From assembly GCA_949825065.1 (NCBI GenBank), contig OX463847.1:35473789-35537788 (forward strand): DNA of 64,000 bases, in the 5' to 3' direction. Both the position numbers and the translations under genes were made by a program. Below, one piece after another: positions 50,801 through 60,662 of the stretch. The notes beneath the pieces are model-generated. The model was not told the origin of the DNA, did no database searches, and saw nothing but the letters and a program-made list of their open reading frames with translations. Numbering within the stretch: the stretch's first letter is position 1; the number at the start of each line of letters is the position of its first letter. This DNA is from Odontocerum albicorne (taxonomy: Eukaryota > Arthropoda > Insecta > Trichoptera > Odontoceridae).

Positions 50801-53800
50801 TGATTTTTTTATGTATTGGGAGTACAAATTAGTTCGGTCGTTTCCAAAAGATGGCTCTGGCTGTTATGAATGGTTCATAGTGACAGCCGATTTTGACGGT
50901 TTCAGAGAGGCTAGACATCTGCCAATAATATTCAGTTTATATCGCTTTGAGTTTCATGCAAAAACCTTGTTTTGTAGTGTTGAAAATGTCGAATTTTGTG
51001 TTAACCAAGCAGCATTTGCGGGAGGTTTTAATTTTCTGCTTTAATTGGAAGAAACGTGCAGCTGAAGCCCATCGAATGATTGTCGAAGTTTATGGTGACG
51101 CTGCTCCAACTGATAAATCATGTAGGGAATGGTTTCGACGTTTCAAAGATGGAGATTTCAGCGTCGAAGACAAGCCTCGATCTGGACAGCCAAAAAAATT
51201 TGAGGACAAAGAATTAGAGGCATTACTCGAAGAAGATCAGAGTCAAACGCTAGAGGAGCTTGCAGAATCATTGGGAGTAACTCAACAAGCTGTTTCCGTA
51301 CTATTGAGAGCCATGGGAATGATTCAAAAACAAGGAAATTGGGTGCCTTATGAACTGAAACCGAGAGACATTGAAAGGCGATGTTTCACTTACGAGCAGC
51401 TGATTCAAAGGTCACAAAGAATAGGTTTTTTGTAACTGGAGATGAGTAGTGGATATTCTACGACAACCCCAAGAAGAAAAAATACTACGCTAAGCCCGGT
51501 CAATGTTGTTTACTATGAGGTGCTGAAACCTGGCGATTCCATTACGGGCGATCGGTATCGGCTACAATTAATTCGTTTGAGCCGTGCATTGCGAGAAAAA
51601 CGGCCGGAATACGAGCAAAGACATGATAAAGTTATTCTTCTTGATGACAACGCTCGGCCTCATGTCGCAAAAGTCGTAAAAAATATTTGGAAACGCTCAA
51701 ATGGGATGTTTTACCGCACCCGCCGTATTCCCCGGACATTGCTCCTTCTAATTACTGGTTGTTCCAAAGGATGCAGCACGATTTGGCAGGTCACCGGTTC
51801 ACTTCTTTCGTAGAAACCGAAAATTGGCTCCAAACTTGGATCGCCTCAAAAGACGGGTCATTTTTTCGAGATGGAATTCGAAAATTGCCTGAGAGATGGA
51901 AAAAAGTAGTAGCCAGCGATGGACAATACTTTAATTGATCTGTTCATTCATTTTGTTTAGAAATAAATGCATTTTTGAACACAAAAAAACGGACCGAACT
52001 AATTTGTACACCCAATAATTACGATCAAACCTAAAGGTGGAAACGCTCACAAATCAAAGAAAGATGCCTCGGACAATGGATACATCTCTGAAATGTAATT
52101 ATGATCAAACCTAAAGGTGGAAACGCTTACAGATCAAAGAAAGATGCCTCGGACATTGGATACATCTCTGAAATGTAATTATGATCAAACCTAAAGGTGG
52201 AAACGCTTACAGATCAAAGAAAGATGCCTCGGACATTGGATACATCTCTGAAATGTAATTATGATCAAACCTAAAGGTGGAAACGCTCACAAATCAAAGA
52301 AAGATGCCTCGGACAATGGATACATCTCTGAAATGTAATTATGATCAAACCTAAAGGTGGAAATGTTTACAGATCAAGGAAAGATGCCTCGGACAATGGA
52401 TACATCTCTGAAATGTAATTATAATCAAACCTAAAAGTGGAAACGCTCACAAATCAAAGAAAGATGCCTCGGACAATGGATACATCTCTGAAATGTAATT
52501 ATGATCAAACCTAAAGGTGGAAACGCTCACAAATCAAAGAAAGATGCCTCGGACAATGAATACATCTCTGAAATGTAATTATGATCAAACCTAAAGGTGG
52601 AAACGCTTACAGATCAAAGAAAGATGCCTCGGACAATGGATGCATCTCTGAAATGTAATTATGATCAAACCTAAAGGTGGAAACGCTTACAGATCAAAGA
52701 AAGATGCCTCGGACAATGGATACATCTCTGAAATGACCAATTTAACAAGAAAAAGGAATGAATGATTATCAAAGCGAAAAATACTTGTACTAGAAAAACT
52801 TGCTAGAACAGAATATCATGGAATAAAAGGGATCAAAAGATTATAATTTAGTTGAACAATCATAAAATAGACAAATGTGGAATAGCTAAAATTAAAAAGA
52901 AATTCCAGGGTATATTTAAATACTCCAATTATATATTTGTGTATAGTAGAAAACGAAAAGAAGAAATGACACATTCAGGCGTTGGCATTTTATTAGTTGA
53001 AAAAAAAATTGTGTAAAGCTTTATTTTGACTAGTTTCTCTAAAATGTCAAAAAAAAAATTAAATACAGCTAAAAAGAGCCAAAAATGTCAAAATACATAT
53101 ATGCCATCTCCCTATTGGGGTAGGCAAAAAGGAAAGAGTGCCAGATTTTGCTATCACGACACGCATATTTTGCCTCTTCTACATACATACTGCTATGATT
53201 TCTCAGATTTAAGTTGCATTTTTGGCAATAATGGTGACTATTTTATGTAAAGGTTCACTGTGAATATCGTACCATTTGACAGATTTCAATTTTACGATAT
53301 TGTGAATTATGAATATATTGTTAATAATCATATTATAAAAATTAATAATGTTTTTACTTTTTTTTTTATTTATCTTGCAAATTTTGTTTAATTTGTTTGT
53401 GATTTCTTTTATATGTCAACCTATGTTTCTTCAATATGTAACATTTAATTACCATTTGTATTTCACAGTGCCAAATTGGGTGTTGGACTAGTCTCTGGCA
53501 AATACTCCATTCCATCAGAGGATGGCTCTCAGAAGGGTGTGTCTCCGCAGATGTTCAAGAATCTAATAGGAAAAGGACATCAGGAGTTCAGCACTAAAAG
53601 GCAGCAGGATGTGCAACAGTTTTACATGCATTTCATAGATATTCTTGAGGTATATTAAATATTTATATACAGATATACCCATCTGATTGTTGTTTCTAGA
53701 TTCCAAGCAATCGCATACAAATTACAATAAAACTCCATTAATTACAACAATGATAATTAGTTTTTTGCCTTTTCTAGATCCCAAAATCGACTTTTCGTAA

Positions 53801-56800
53801 TAATTTGTAATGTTTTTCGCCAAAAAGTATTTATGAATTCTAATCATTGAAAATTTTCCACGCATCACGGATCCACTAGGTAACCAGACCTAGTGGTGGG
53901 ACCACATGTGGGATGACCAGTATATTAAGCGCCGGTGAACGGTTTAATTCCCAGGGCTCCCCCTATACCCAAAGATTCAATATCAAATATCTCAAGATTA
54001 TTATCATAAGTAAGTGGTTTGGAGTGTATTTCCCAAATATAATTATTACATACTCGTATTTTTAAGTTCTTTTCATTTTACCTTTAATAATTTCACATTT
54101 TTCAAAAACTCTTACAGTAAGAAAAAATGGGTGCAATATTCTCAACCATTGGGAAGTGCTGCGCCAATATAGATTTTTTAGAGATCGTGTAATTCGTTAT
54201 TTGAATTTTTTGTAAAATTTGATTCCCAGAATTTCAAATTAACAAACTTTTACTATGCATTTTTTTTTCATCCACATACAGTTTTTTTCCTAAAATATTG
54301 TAAATTATTATAAGCAAACTTTAAGAAGCGACTGAAAAGACTTAATTTCTAGTCAGTAATGACGTGTTTCATTCCTGATTTTTATCTTTCCTCTCCACCA
54401 TCCCTTCCTTTTCCTTTGATTGATATCTCACTTTATATGAAAAGGAATGTTCGAGTGATTGCTCATTTTTGTAGAGTTTGTGGCCATATGCTCATGTATA
54501 TGTTCATGGATTTCATGGAAATGAATAGTTATTTGAATGTTTTTTACGACCATGTAACTTGCTTCATTTACTTTTGTCTTGCCGTCTGGCAATAAGCCCG
54601 CCAGATTGTAATAAAGGTGTTATTTACAATAAAGGTGTTAAATAAATAAATTATTTTACCTTCCTAAGTTACACTCGCTTTTCATGACCTCTAACAAAGA
54701 AATATATCAGTAGTTAAATATTTTTTACGCAATTCAATCCAATTTTCTTTAAACTTTTTGGTAAATAATAGTGAATACATATCTGTTTCTTTCCCCCTGG
54801 GGGCAGCTTTTTCATCAATACATGATATAGTGTCCACTTTCATTTACGGGAACCCTACGAGTTCCTAGAGTTAATGTGAAAGCAGGAAAGACAACAGAGG
54901 AGGTCTAATTTGTACGTATTTCTGCATAATCCAGCGGGCCAGAATTGGTTGAAGCAAGTGATTCATATGGAAACACTAAAATTATGTACGAAAACAAATT
55001 ATTCTGTATTCAGTTTATCAAATATATTTTATATCCAAGCTGATTTTCACAATAATAATAAACAAATAGCTATTTCATAATAAAATATCACCCCAGGCGT
55101 GCTAGTTTTATTACATTTCTAAAAGGGGCAGTTCATAATTGTCACTAAATAAATTCAGATAATTAAGGTCTGAAAATAAGAAATAAAAACCAGGATAGTC
55201 AATAATGAATAACAAGTTGAATATTTGCTAGACCATTAGTACTGGTAATGCTGTTGTTACTGTTTGGACTGCTTTGATACAGGATATCTCTAATGGGGCT
55301 AATAACTCGAGGCATTTTCAAGTGTTAATACCTCTAGTTAGTGACCCTCTCACCCGAATGTTTTAGTTTCGATTCCCAATGGTGACCAAACTAAAATATC
55401 CTAGAGTATTAATTTAATTTGAATGCAAAATTAAGTAAGGTATACATACTTTATTTAAAAAAAAACTTACGGTTTCATTGTATTTATTTACAGCGTCACA
55501 GTCGCCACACATTGAATCCGGCCTCCTGTCTGAGGATGAACGTGGAAGAGCGAGTAGCCTGCGGAGAAACAGGCCAGGTGCGCTACTCTCACAGGAGCGA
55601 GTACAACCTCGCACTGCATGTTCCTCTCATCGCAGCAGACAACAGGGCCCAGGTGGAGGCTTACGAGGCGGAAAGGAAGAGAGTCGAAGATATGGGGCAG
55701 AAATTGTAAAGCACTTTTCATTTCGCTTCATTTTTCTAATAATATTATTTATTGATAATATTCGTATCTTCAATATCTTATATGTAATATAAATGTGCTA
55801 TAAATACAATTAGAACATGTATGAATTGTACAATTAGGGTTAAAATAAGAAAGTATTTTTAAAACTTGACAAAACATAATGCATTATGTAGATTTATTTT
55901 TTTAAGACTGAATTTAATAATGAAATGCCCATTTTAGTGGTTAGATATTTATGCACATAAAAAATTGATGTATGCTTATTTCATATTTACCAAAAATAAT
56001 ATATTTTTGGGTTAGAGCCTTATTGCATAAGTATGTCAGTTTATATCAGTGCTTACATTTAGTAAAATAGATATATTTAATACTAGCTGTACCCGGCCAT
56101 GCGTTGCTGTGGCTCAGTCTGGTTAAATGGAAAAGAGAAAGCACACGTTTCTAATATGTTTAATTTCACAATGCTTGTGGGTATACTATATATTTTTGAT
56201 GTCTTTCAGCCACTCTCAGTCTAGCGAGTGTTTTTACGTCCAGGCAGATGGCGCTTTTTTTCAATAAACGTATTTGAAAATTTAATATTTAATTATTTAA
56301 TATTTATTATTTAATATTCAAAATCAAAATGGAACTGTCAAAATTTCAAAGCAATGTGAATAACTTTCGTAGATTGGAGACTTTTAATTAACGAACATTT
56401 ACATTTTTATTTATATCGATATTTAATATTAATTCCGAAACGTCGAAAATGTAATGTGACATAACTGTCAAGTTTAGTTGGCGTGTGTCGCTGCAGGGGG
56501 CGCAAACGTTATTTTGTCTGATTTATAAACTTTTTTATATACAATTGTATATAAAAAAATATATATAAACATTGTAATTTATTTTTATCAAACACTGTTT
56601 ATTCCACATTTTGTGACGGTATAACCCTACCGGAAAGAACCGGTAGGGTTATACCGTCACAAAAAAGTGGAATAAACAGTGTTTGATAAAAATAAATTAC
56701 AATGTCTTTAAACCTCCACAACGTTAATGCCTTAACTATAAACAACATATAAACAATATATAAACATTTTCGTATACGAATGCAACCTTTTGTCAAAATT

Positions 56801-59800
56801 TCAAAGCAATCGGTGAAGAACTTTCGGAGATTAGAGATTTTTTTTATATAGATATTTTTTTTTTAAATATAGTCAACACCATTTTTATTAAAGAGGTCAT
56901 TGAAACTGGTAGCGAACTCAATAAACAAAACAGTGGTGAATACAAAGAAAAATTGTGTTTAATATATATTTTTTTTTAATTCATGATATAAAATATCATT
57001 ATTTATTATACAAATCAATTTTTCAATATGGTGTTATTAAAATATCTCCATAGACTATGTCATTGGTTTGCATAACGGGTCATACAGAAAGATGCAGAGA
57101 GTAACTACAATAAATCTCATGTCTGAATTTCAAAGATCTAGTTTTTAATATTAATTTTATCATTTGACAGAGATCTTATATTTTATTTGACAGAGATCCT
57201 TCACTGTTAGTAAGGCCACATATTCCCTTCAAAGCCTGTCTAGAAGCATTTGCCCGAGAGGAGAATATTGAACACTTCTTCAGTGCAGCTGTGAATAAGA
57301 AAGTGATCGCTAAAAAGTAAGTAAAACAATATCTTATTTGATATGACTTGGAACTTGTGCATTAATTTATTTAACTGAGCTGCTTAATAATGCGCAAAAC
57401 CTGAAAGTGATATGGAAAGATCGTGCAATCCACAGAAAAGCTTAGACTCCATTGGTTTAAATCCTTATTTTCTTCATTTTTTTATAAAGCGCGGAGACCT
57501 GGATACTCAAGATGTGTGATAGTTCTATAATGAGCAGATAGAACTGCAAACATTTTTACCATTAGCTGTCACTTGTTAATTATAAATATTCTGTTTTTTA
57601 TTTTATTTTCCATACAAAAACATTTACATTGAAATATGTGTTAGAAATATTACTCTCGAGAAATTTCTGCAATGAATAAACCTACTAAATGGACATTAAT
57701 TGCCACATGACTGTATAATTTAATTCATGCAAAAAATAATAATGGATCAATGAACAATGTTAATATATAAGAACAATTGATTTTTAAGATTGAATATTTA
57801 TAATAAACATGAAGGGCAATACATCAAGCATGAACTACAGATTTAACCATTTGTTTTTTTCAACAGATCTATTCGATTGGCTACTTTCCCAGATTACTTG
57901 ATGATACAGTTACAGAAATTCACCCTCCGATCTGACTGGGTGCCAATAAAGCTAGATGTTGAAGTTGATGTAAGTAATATTTTATATCTATCAATAAGAT
58001 CTCAATCAGGCCCTTTACAACCACATCATGTAACATGCATGAGTATTTTTAAGAGTTATTCGTCAGTGCACATGGTTCAGTAAACAATTTGCTTTCTAAA
58101 ATTTTGACACTTGAAATTTTCGTTTATTCTGTTCTCTCTATCAGTAACTCCAAAATAATAAATGAATATAATTTCAGATGCCTTGGGAAATGGACCTGAG
58201 TGACCTAAGAGGAACGGGACTTAAGGAAGGAGAGGTCCTGTTACCGGAAGTTACTACGGAAGTGCCGCCACCAAGATACGATGAAAATATCTTATCACAA
58301 TTGGTAAGGAATAATCTTTTTTGAGGGAACAATTATATGTACTAGTAAGATAGTAAATAACCTCCTTTTTAATTTACTGTGTATACTAATCACTATTTTA
58401 AATTGGTATTCCCTGAAATTATGCTTATCGAATTGTGGTTCTTTAGCGGTTTTATGTGATCTTTGTAGTTAAATGGCGCTAAAGAAATATTTTTTTATAT
58501 TGATGCCACTGCTCAATTGGCTATCTACCAATGTCACTCTCTAATGTTTTTTTTAGTAATAAATGCTTTATTCAAGTGAATTATGTACAGATGTAACAAT
58601 TATAACACAGTACATGTATAAATAAATCAAAAAGGACAGAGCTTTGACTTATAGATTTTTTCAATCTATGTCAGTCTGTGTCCCATATAGACATAGCTTC
58701 AGGGTGTGCTTGCAACAACATTTAAAGTATGTAGGAAATGAAGATGAATATTTATAACAGGAGACTTTCCTATCATAATATACACATTTTTGCCACAGAT
58801 GGATATGGGATTCCCACCAGAAGCTTGCAAGAGAGCTCTCTTCTTCACTCAGAACAGTGGAATGGAGTCAGCCACCAACTGGATTATGGAGCACATAGCA
58901 GATGCTGACTTTGGAGACCCATTTGTGCCTCCTGGCACTAATAAATCACGTAAGTCACACACTATTTAAAGTATTTCATGATGGTCGGAGATGATTTATT
59001 ATTTGAAAATATTCTGTGATATTCGTCAACATCGATGATTGATGACATGTTTTAGAAAATCAAACCCCTGCTAAAAGCTACTATTATGAATGTGACTTTC
59101 ATCGTATGAACGAGACTACAGAAAAAACACATCAGTAAACATTAGTGAAACTACTGTCTCTGTCAAAATACTGTGTAATCTGCAGGCAACAATCCATATA
59201 CATTCCCATTCGACATTTGTATGCCACTAATTGACCTCTGTATTTCCTTCATACATGAATCCATATAAATAACTTATAACTTCATAATTTTTTATCAAAT
59301 TCAAAATATTTGAAAAAAACCACTTGGGAGGACATGTAAATCTTATGTTTTAAATATATCAAATGGTGTCATTACTTATTGTAGGGCTTTTACTGAATAT
59401 GCATTATAAAACACTTTTTTTCTACTTCATAATACCTATTCGACCAATATTAATTACTAGTTGCAACCTGTGAAATATTCACGGAAGTAAAACAAATTCT
59501 ACATTTATGAAAATATATATTCATAAATGTTAAATTTGTTTATATATATCATTTATACATCGTCCCCTTTTACACCGGTTCAAAAATTGTTAGCTAGGTA
59601 TTTAAAATTCATCCAGTATCACGGACCCACCGAGATTCAAATTTCGAATTACTTTCGGAGAGAATCCAAGTATTCCTCTCTCGCTCTCTTGTATTCAAAA
59701 TTTAATTCTCCTATTCTTTCTTTGACGACAACCATCGTTTGGGTTTTGGCCTATTTATACTATGATGTCTTTCCGTTCTCAAAGATAATAAATACTATAT

Positions 59801-60662
59801 TTCTATATATACTTACACGAAAAATCTGGATGAATTCCTAAATAAATAAATTAACTAAAAAATATTTTCCATGTCTCTGTAGAAAGTAGTGGACCGAAGC
59901 CAAACGAATGTGACATTGAGATGATAATGGCCATGGGCTTCTTACGGTCTCAGGCAGAAAAAGCCCTCCGCGCCACGCAAAACAATGTAGAGAGAGCTGC
60001 CGACTGGATCTTCAGCCACGCTACAGAACTGGATGCCGACTGCACTGAAGAAACTACCGCGAGTAAGGAACCTGAATTCACAGATGGCAGTGCTAGTAAG
60101 TTATAACATTATTTTTTTGACGAGTGTCTTCCAAATAATACATTTACTTTATTTGATTATTTCATAATATATTACTGCCCTAAAGACTATTTTTCTTGTT
60201 ATTTTTTTTTTAAATATAATAATTTTGTCGACCAATATTAATTTTAAAAGAAATTAACAAATAACATAGAAAGAGGTGTATTTTTTCAAAGCAGAAATAT
60301 CATCAAAACCAAAGATGAAAACTTTATCGTTACCTAGCAAGCATATTTAATGTTACCTAGCTAGCAGCTATAATAAATGAATTGCAAACAAATTATGTAG
60401 TTCACAATTTTAAGATAAGTAGTAGTATCTCATACAAATTACAGTAAAAATAAAATATTTCATCTTTATTTATTCAATTCTATTTTCAGAATACAAGTTA
60501 GTAGCATTCATCTCACACATGGGCACATCGACTCAAGTTGGGCATTACGTATGCCACATCCTGCATGAAGGAAGATGGGTCATCTTCAACGACAATAAAG
60601 TGGCATTCTCAGAAAACCCACCAAAGGATCTCGGTTACTTGTACCTGTACGAAAGACTGTGA
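35899..60662 (+). CDS. USP5: Ubiquitin carboxyl-terminal hydrolase 5 (isopeptidase T)
   Basis: Cytosolic/nuclear cysteine protease that takes apart unanchored polyubiquitin, recognising the free C-terminus of ubiquitin. Sixteen GT-AG exons: 35899-36003, 40617-40742, 42336-42521, 43123-43229, 44637-44802, 45439-45606, 48910-49071, 49670-49773, 53469-53649, 55494-55705, 57194-57316, 57867-57969, 58178-58303, 58799-58949, 59883-60095, 60490-60662. The total is 2,406 nt and 801 aa with frame kept throughout. Domains: variant N-terminal zinc-finger-like region (1-170); ZnF-UBP with Cys196, Cys199, Cys216 and His229 and the GWKCENC / [10 protein letters not shown] signature; catalytic Cys333 in GNSCYLNS; His box GHYVCH with His763; two UBA domains (about 624-665 and 684-722) inside the catalytic fold. 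It is slightly shorter than vertebrate USP5. The start [11 protein letters not shown] aligns with the known N-terminus. A possible AATAAA lies at about 60720. Introns are loaded with transposons but all exons are clean. Confidence 0.97.
36480..36885 (-). mobile_element. LINE fragment, family L, minus orientation
   Basis: The minus strand reads [27 protein letters not shown], then [20 protein letters not shown]. The last segment overlaps the VNDILKE tail at 7018-7255, so this copy shows what lies upstream in family L. In USP5 intron 1; decayed. Confidence 0.65.
37298..37973. mobile_element. hAT element with remnant BED-finger transposase start
   Basis: Ends cagggtttctcaaccctg and ggttgagaacccctg are hAT-like inverted repeats. 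Flanks atttacag (37290-37297) and atgtacag (37974-37981) match at 7 of 8 bases. Inside, ATG at 37783 begins MSNPSKKQ, a stop, then [20 protein letters not shown], like the N-terminal BED-type region of ZBED5/GTF2IRD2-related hAT transposases. The rest is deleted. USP5 intron 1. Confidence 0.8.
37999..39178 (-). mobile_element. Mariner element, minus orientation, decayed
   Basis: Inverted ends ttgggttaatgcataagttc and the complement of tgcatcaactcaa are flanked by TA (37997-37998 and 39179-39180). Minus-strand pieces include [42 protein letters not shown] and [20 protein letters not shown], typical of a mariner transposase. Many stops are present, and a deletion across the last catalytic region removes the third Asp. 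USP5 intron 1. Confidence 0.85.
39863..40362 (+). mobile_element. Mariner deletion derivative
   Basis: Ends acacatctatcaataagtcc and its near-complement (ggacttattgatcgatgtgt) are flanked by TA. The 500-bp body fuses an [18 protein letters not shown] segment directly to [11 protein letters not shown], so the part with the second catalytic Asp is gone; the remaining frame is shifted. It is the same family as the fragment at 44055-44326. USP5 intron 1. Confidence 0.85.
40954..41880 (+). mobile_element. Mariner element with internal deletion
   Basis: Ends ctaccttgatcaaaaatttt and the complement at 41861-41880 are flanked by TA at 40952-40953 and 41881-41882. 927 bp. USP5 intron 2. Its ends differ from those of the other mariners here. 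Confidence 0.93.
41160..41827 (+). pseudogene. Mariner transposase pseudogene, core deleted
   Basis: [18 protein letters not shown] opens a paired helix-turn-helix region, interrupted by two stops. The helix region [20 protein letters not shown] follows. After DMISMSL a deletion removes the first two catalytic Asp residues. The frame resumes at [14 protein letters not shown] (third Asp kept) and runs to a natural C-terminus and TAA at 41825-41827. Confidence 0.9.
43687..43905 (+). mobile_element. tRNA-derived SINE, family S
   Basis: ccctctgtatcctagttgat, the B box catggtttgattcccg, and caacacctttctgattggtt follow the same order as the copies at 4604 and 7640. USP5 intron 4. Confidence 0.8.
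43947..44560. mobile_element. TA-flanked inverted-repeat element carrying a nested mariner piece
   Basis: About 80-bp inverted arms (43947-44030 and 44480-44560) share gttaacataagttgt / acaacgtatgttaac and aaaatgagcaccaaaagtaa. TA stands at 43945-43946 and 44561-44562. The interior from about 44055 to 44326 is the 3' part of another mariner family. Probably mariner-derived; no transposase of its own was seen. USP5 intron 4. Confidence 0.8.
44055..44326 (+). pseudogene. 3' fragment of a mariner transposase
   Basis: Reads [40 protein letters not shown] and [20 protein letters not shown] to a stop, then the right inverted repeat. It is close in sequence to 40125-40362 and 5'-truncated, with no start and only the last catalytic Asp. 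Confidence 0.9.
45789..47076 (+). mobile_element. Full-length mariner, mauritiana (Mos1-like) subfamily
   Basis: Ends ttgggtgtacaaataagtca and the complement of cttatttgtacacctaa are flanked by TA at 45787-45788 and 47077-47078. 1,288 bp, the size of a complete mariner. USP5 intron 6. Confidence 0.95.
45963..47000 (+). pseudogene. Mos1-like mariner transposase, five in-frame stops
   Basis: Starts [20 protein letters not shown]. It can be read end to end in one frame, without indels, to VASDGYYFE and TAA. Stops interrupt after AVYRT, after LETLN, after YHLF, after EDTKN and after KDDDDD; the middle three look like single-base changes (Trp or Arg to TGA). Catalytic Asps are visible in GDEK, HDN and APSDYHLF. 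Decay is by point mutation only, so this is a fairly young copy that is nevertheless inactive. Confidence 0.93.
47079..48909. other. Remainder of USP5 intron 6
   Basis: No further gene or element ends were recognised. A polypyrimidine stretch leads to the acceptor at 48908-48909. Confidence 0.5.
49440..49560 (+). mobile_element. LINE 3' end, family L, remnant
   Basis: accgcctattctgacaagga and aacggcaagatggtatttat match the last 60 bases of the family L tails. USP5 intron 7. Confidence 0.5.
50397..50728 (+). mobile_element. PIF/Harbinger-like non-autonomous element with MADF-type start
   Basis: Ends ggcctcggccacaca and the complement of ggtgtggcctcggcc are inverted at 12 of 15 bases and flanked by TTA on both sides (50394-50396 and 50729-50731), the 3-bp duplication of PIF/Harbinger. 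Inside, ATG at 50587 starts [20 protein letters not shown], which looks like the first helix of a MADF domain, then stops. MADF/Myb-like proteins are the known second protein of Harbinger elements. USP5 intron 8. Confidence 0.75.
50816..52015 (+). mobile_element. Full-length mariner, mauritiana-like, second copy
   Basis: Ends ttgggagtacaaattagttc and the complement of gaactaatttgtacacccaa are flanked by TA at 50814-50815 and 52016-52017. 1,200 bp. The right duplication is the first base pair before the 80-bp repeat array. USP5 intron 8. Confidence 0.94.
50986..51938 (+). pseudogene. Mos1-like mariner transposase pseudogene
   Basis: [20 protein letters not shown] to GFL is open (150 codons). 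Then come a frameshift, a stop inside GDE*W, a deletion of about 30 codons, a restart at [15 protein letters not shown], a frameshift after VVK, and the C-terminus to VASDGQYFN. The third catalytic Asp is Asn here (APSNYWLF in place of APSDYHLF), so this copy could not catalyse even if the frame were continuous. Confidence 0.93.
52018..52735. repeat. 80-bp tandem repeat, nine units
   Basis: Units start at 52018, 52098, 52178, 52258, 52338, 52418, 52498, 52578 and 52658, all exactly 80 bp apart without indels. The core is atgatcaaacctaaaggtgg and aaagatgcctcggacaatgg. Variants (gctcacaaat against gcttacagat; acattgga against acaatgga) alternate between units, pointing to expansion or conversion in blocks. 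USP5 intron 8, directly after the mariner. Confidence 0.97.
52740..53468. other. Rest of USP5 intron 8
   Basis: Contains a family L LINE tail in minus orientation at 53085-53210 and an otherwise plain AT-rich run to the acceptor at 53467-53468. Confidence 0.5.
53085..53210 (-). mobile_element. LINE 3' end, family L, minus orientation
   Basis: The minus strand reads [20 protein letters not shown], the conserved family L tail. Confidence 0.55.
53650..55493. other. USP5 intron 9
   Basis: No clear element ends. A B-box-like tagtttcgattcccaatgg near 55363 may mark a worn SINE, but the head is not convincing. Confidence 0.4.
56090..56850. repeat. Dispersed element(s) in USP5 intron 10
   Basis: Starts near ctagctgtacccggccatgc. 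Two diverged passes of a aatttcaaagcaat...aactttcg.agatt.gaga tail occur (about 56341 and 56799). This head and tail are common in arthropod repeats, but I cannot assign the class. A hairpin lies inside at 56569-56705. Confidence 0.55.
56569..56705. repeat. Near-perfect inverted repeat, 65-bp arms, 6-base loop
   Basis: The left arm 56569-56633 (acattgtaatttatttttat ... ggtataaccctaccgg) is complementary to the right arm 56640-56705 except for a small indel in a T run. The loop is aaagaa. As intronic RNA it would fold into a long double-stranded hairpin. Confidence 0.95.
57163..57199 (+). promoter_or_regulatory. Duplicated splice acceptor of USP5 exon 11
   Basis: atttgacagagatc occurs twice, 23 bases apart (57163 and 57186). 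The second gives the conserved frame (exon starts at 57194). Use of the first would add 23 bases and reach a stop within about 13 codons. Confidence 0.8.

Noticed and set aside
52018..52735. Possible CRISPR-like array
   Set aside because: Units are directly adjacent with no unique spacers, in a eukaryotic intron; it is a minisatellite.
55478..55792. Second open frame across USP5 exon 10
   Set aside because: Out of frame with the conserved protein; the exon is read in the [12 protein letters not shown] frame.
57171..57193. Upstream acceptor as the normal start of USP5 exon 11
   Set aside because: It shifts the frame and gives a stop; the downstream acceptor preserves the family sequence.
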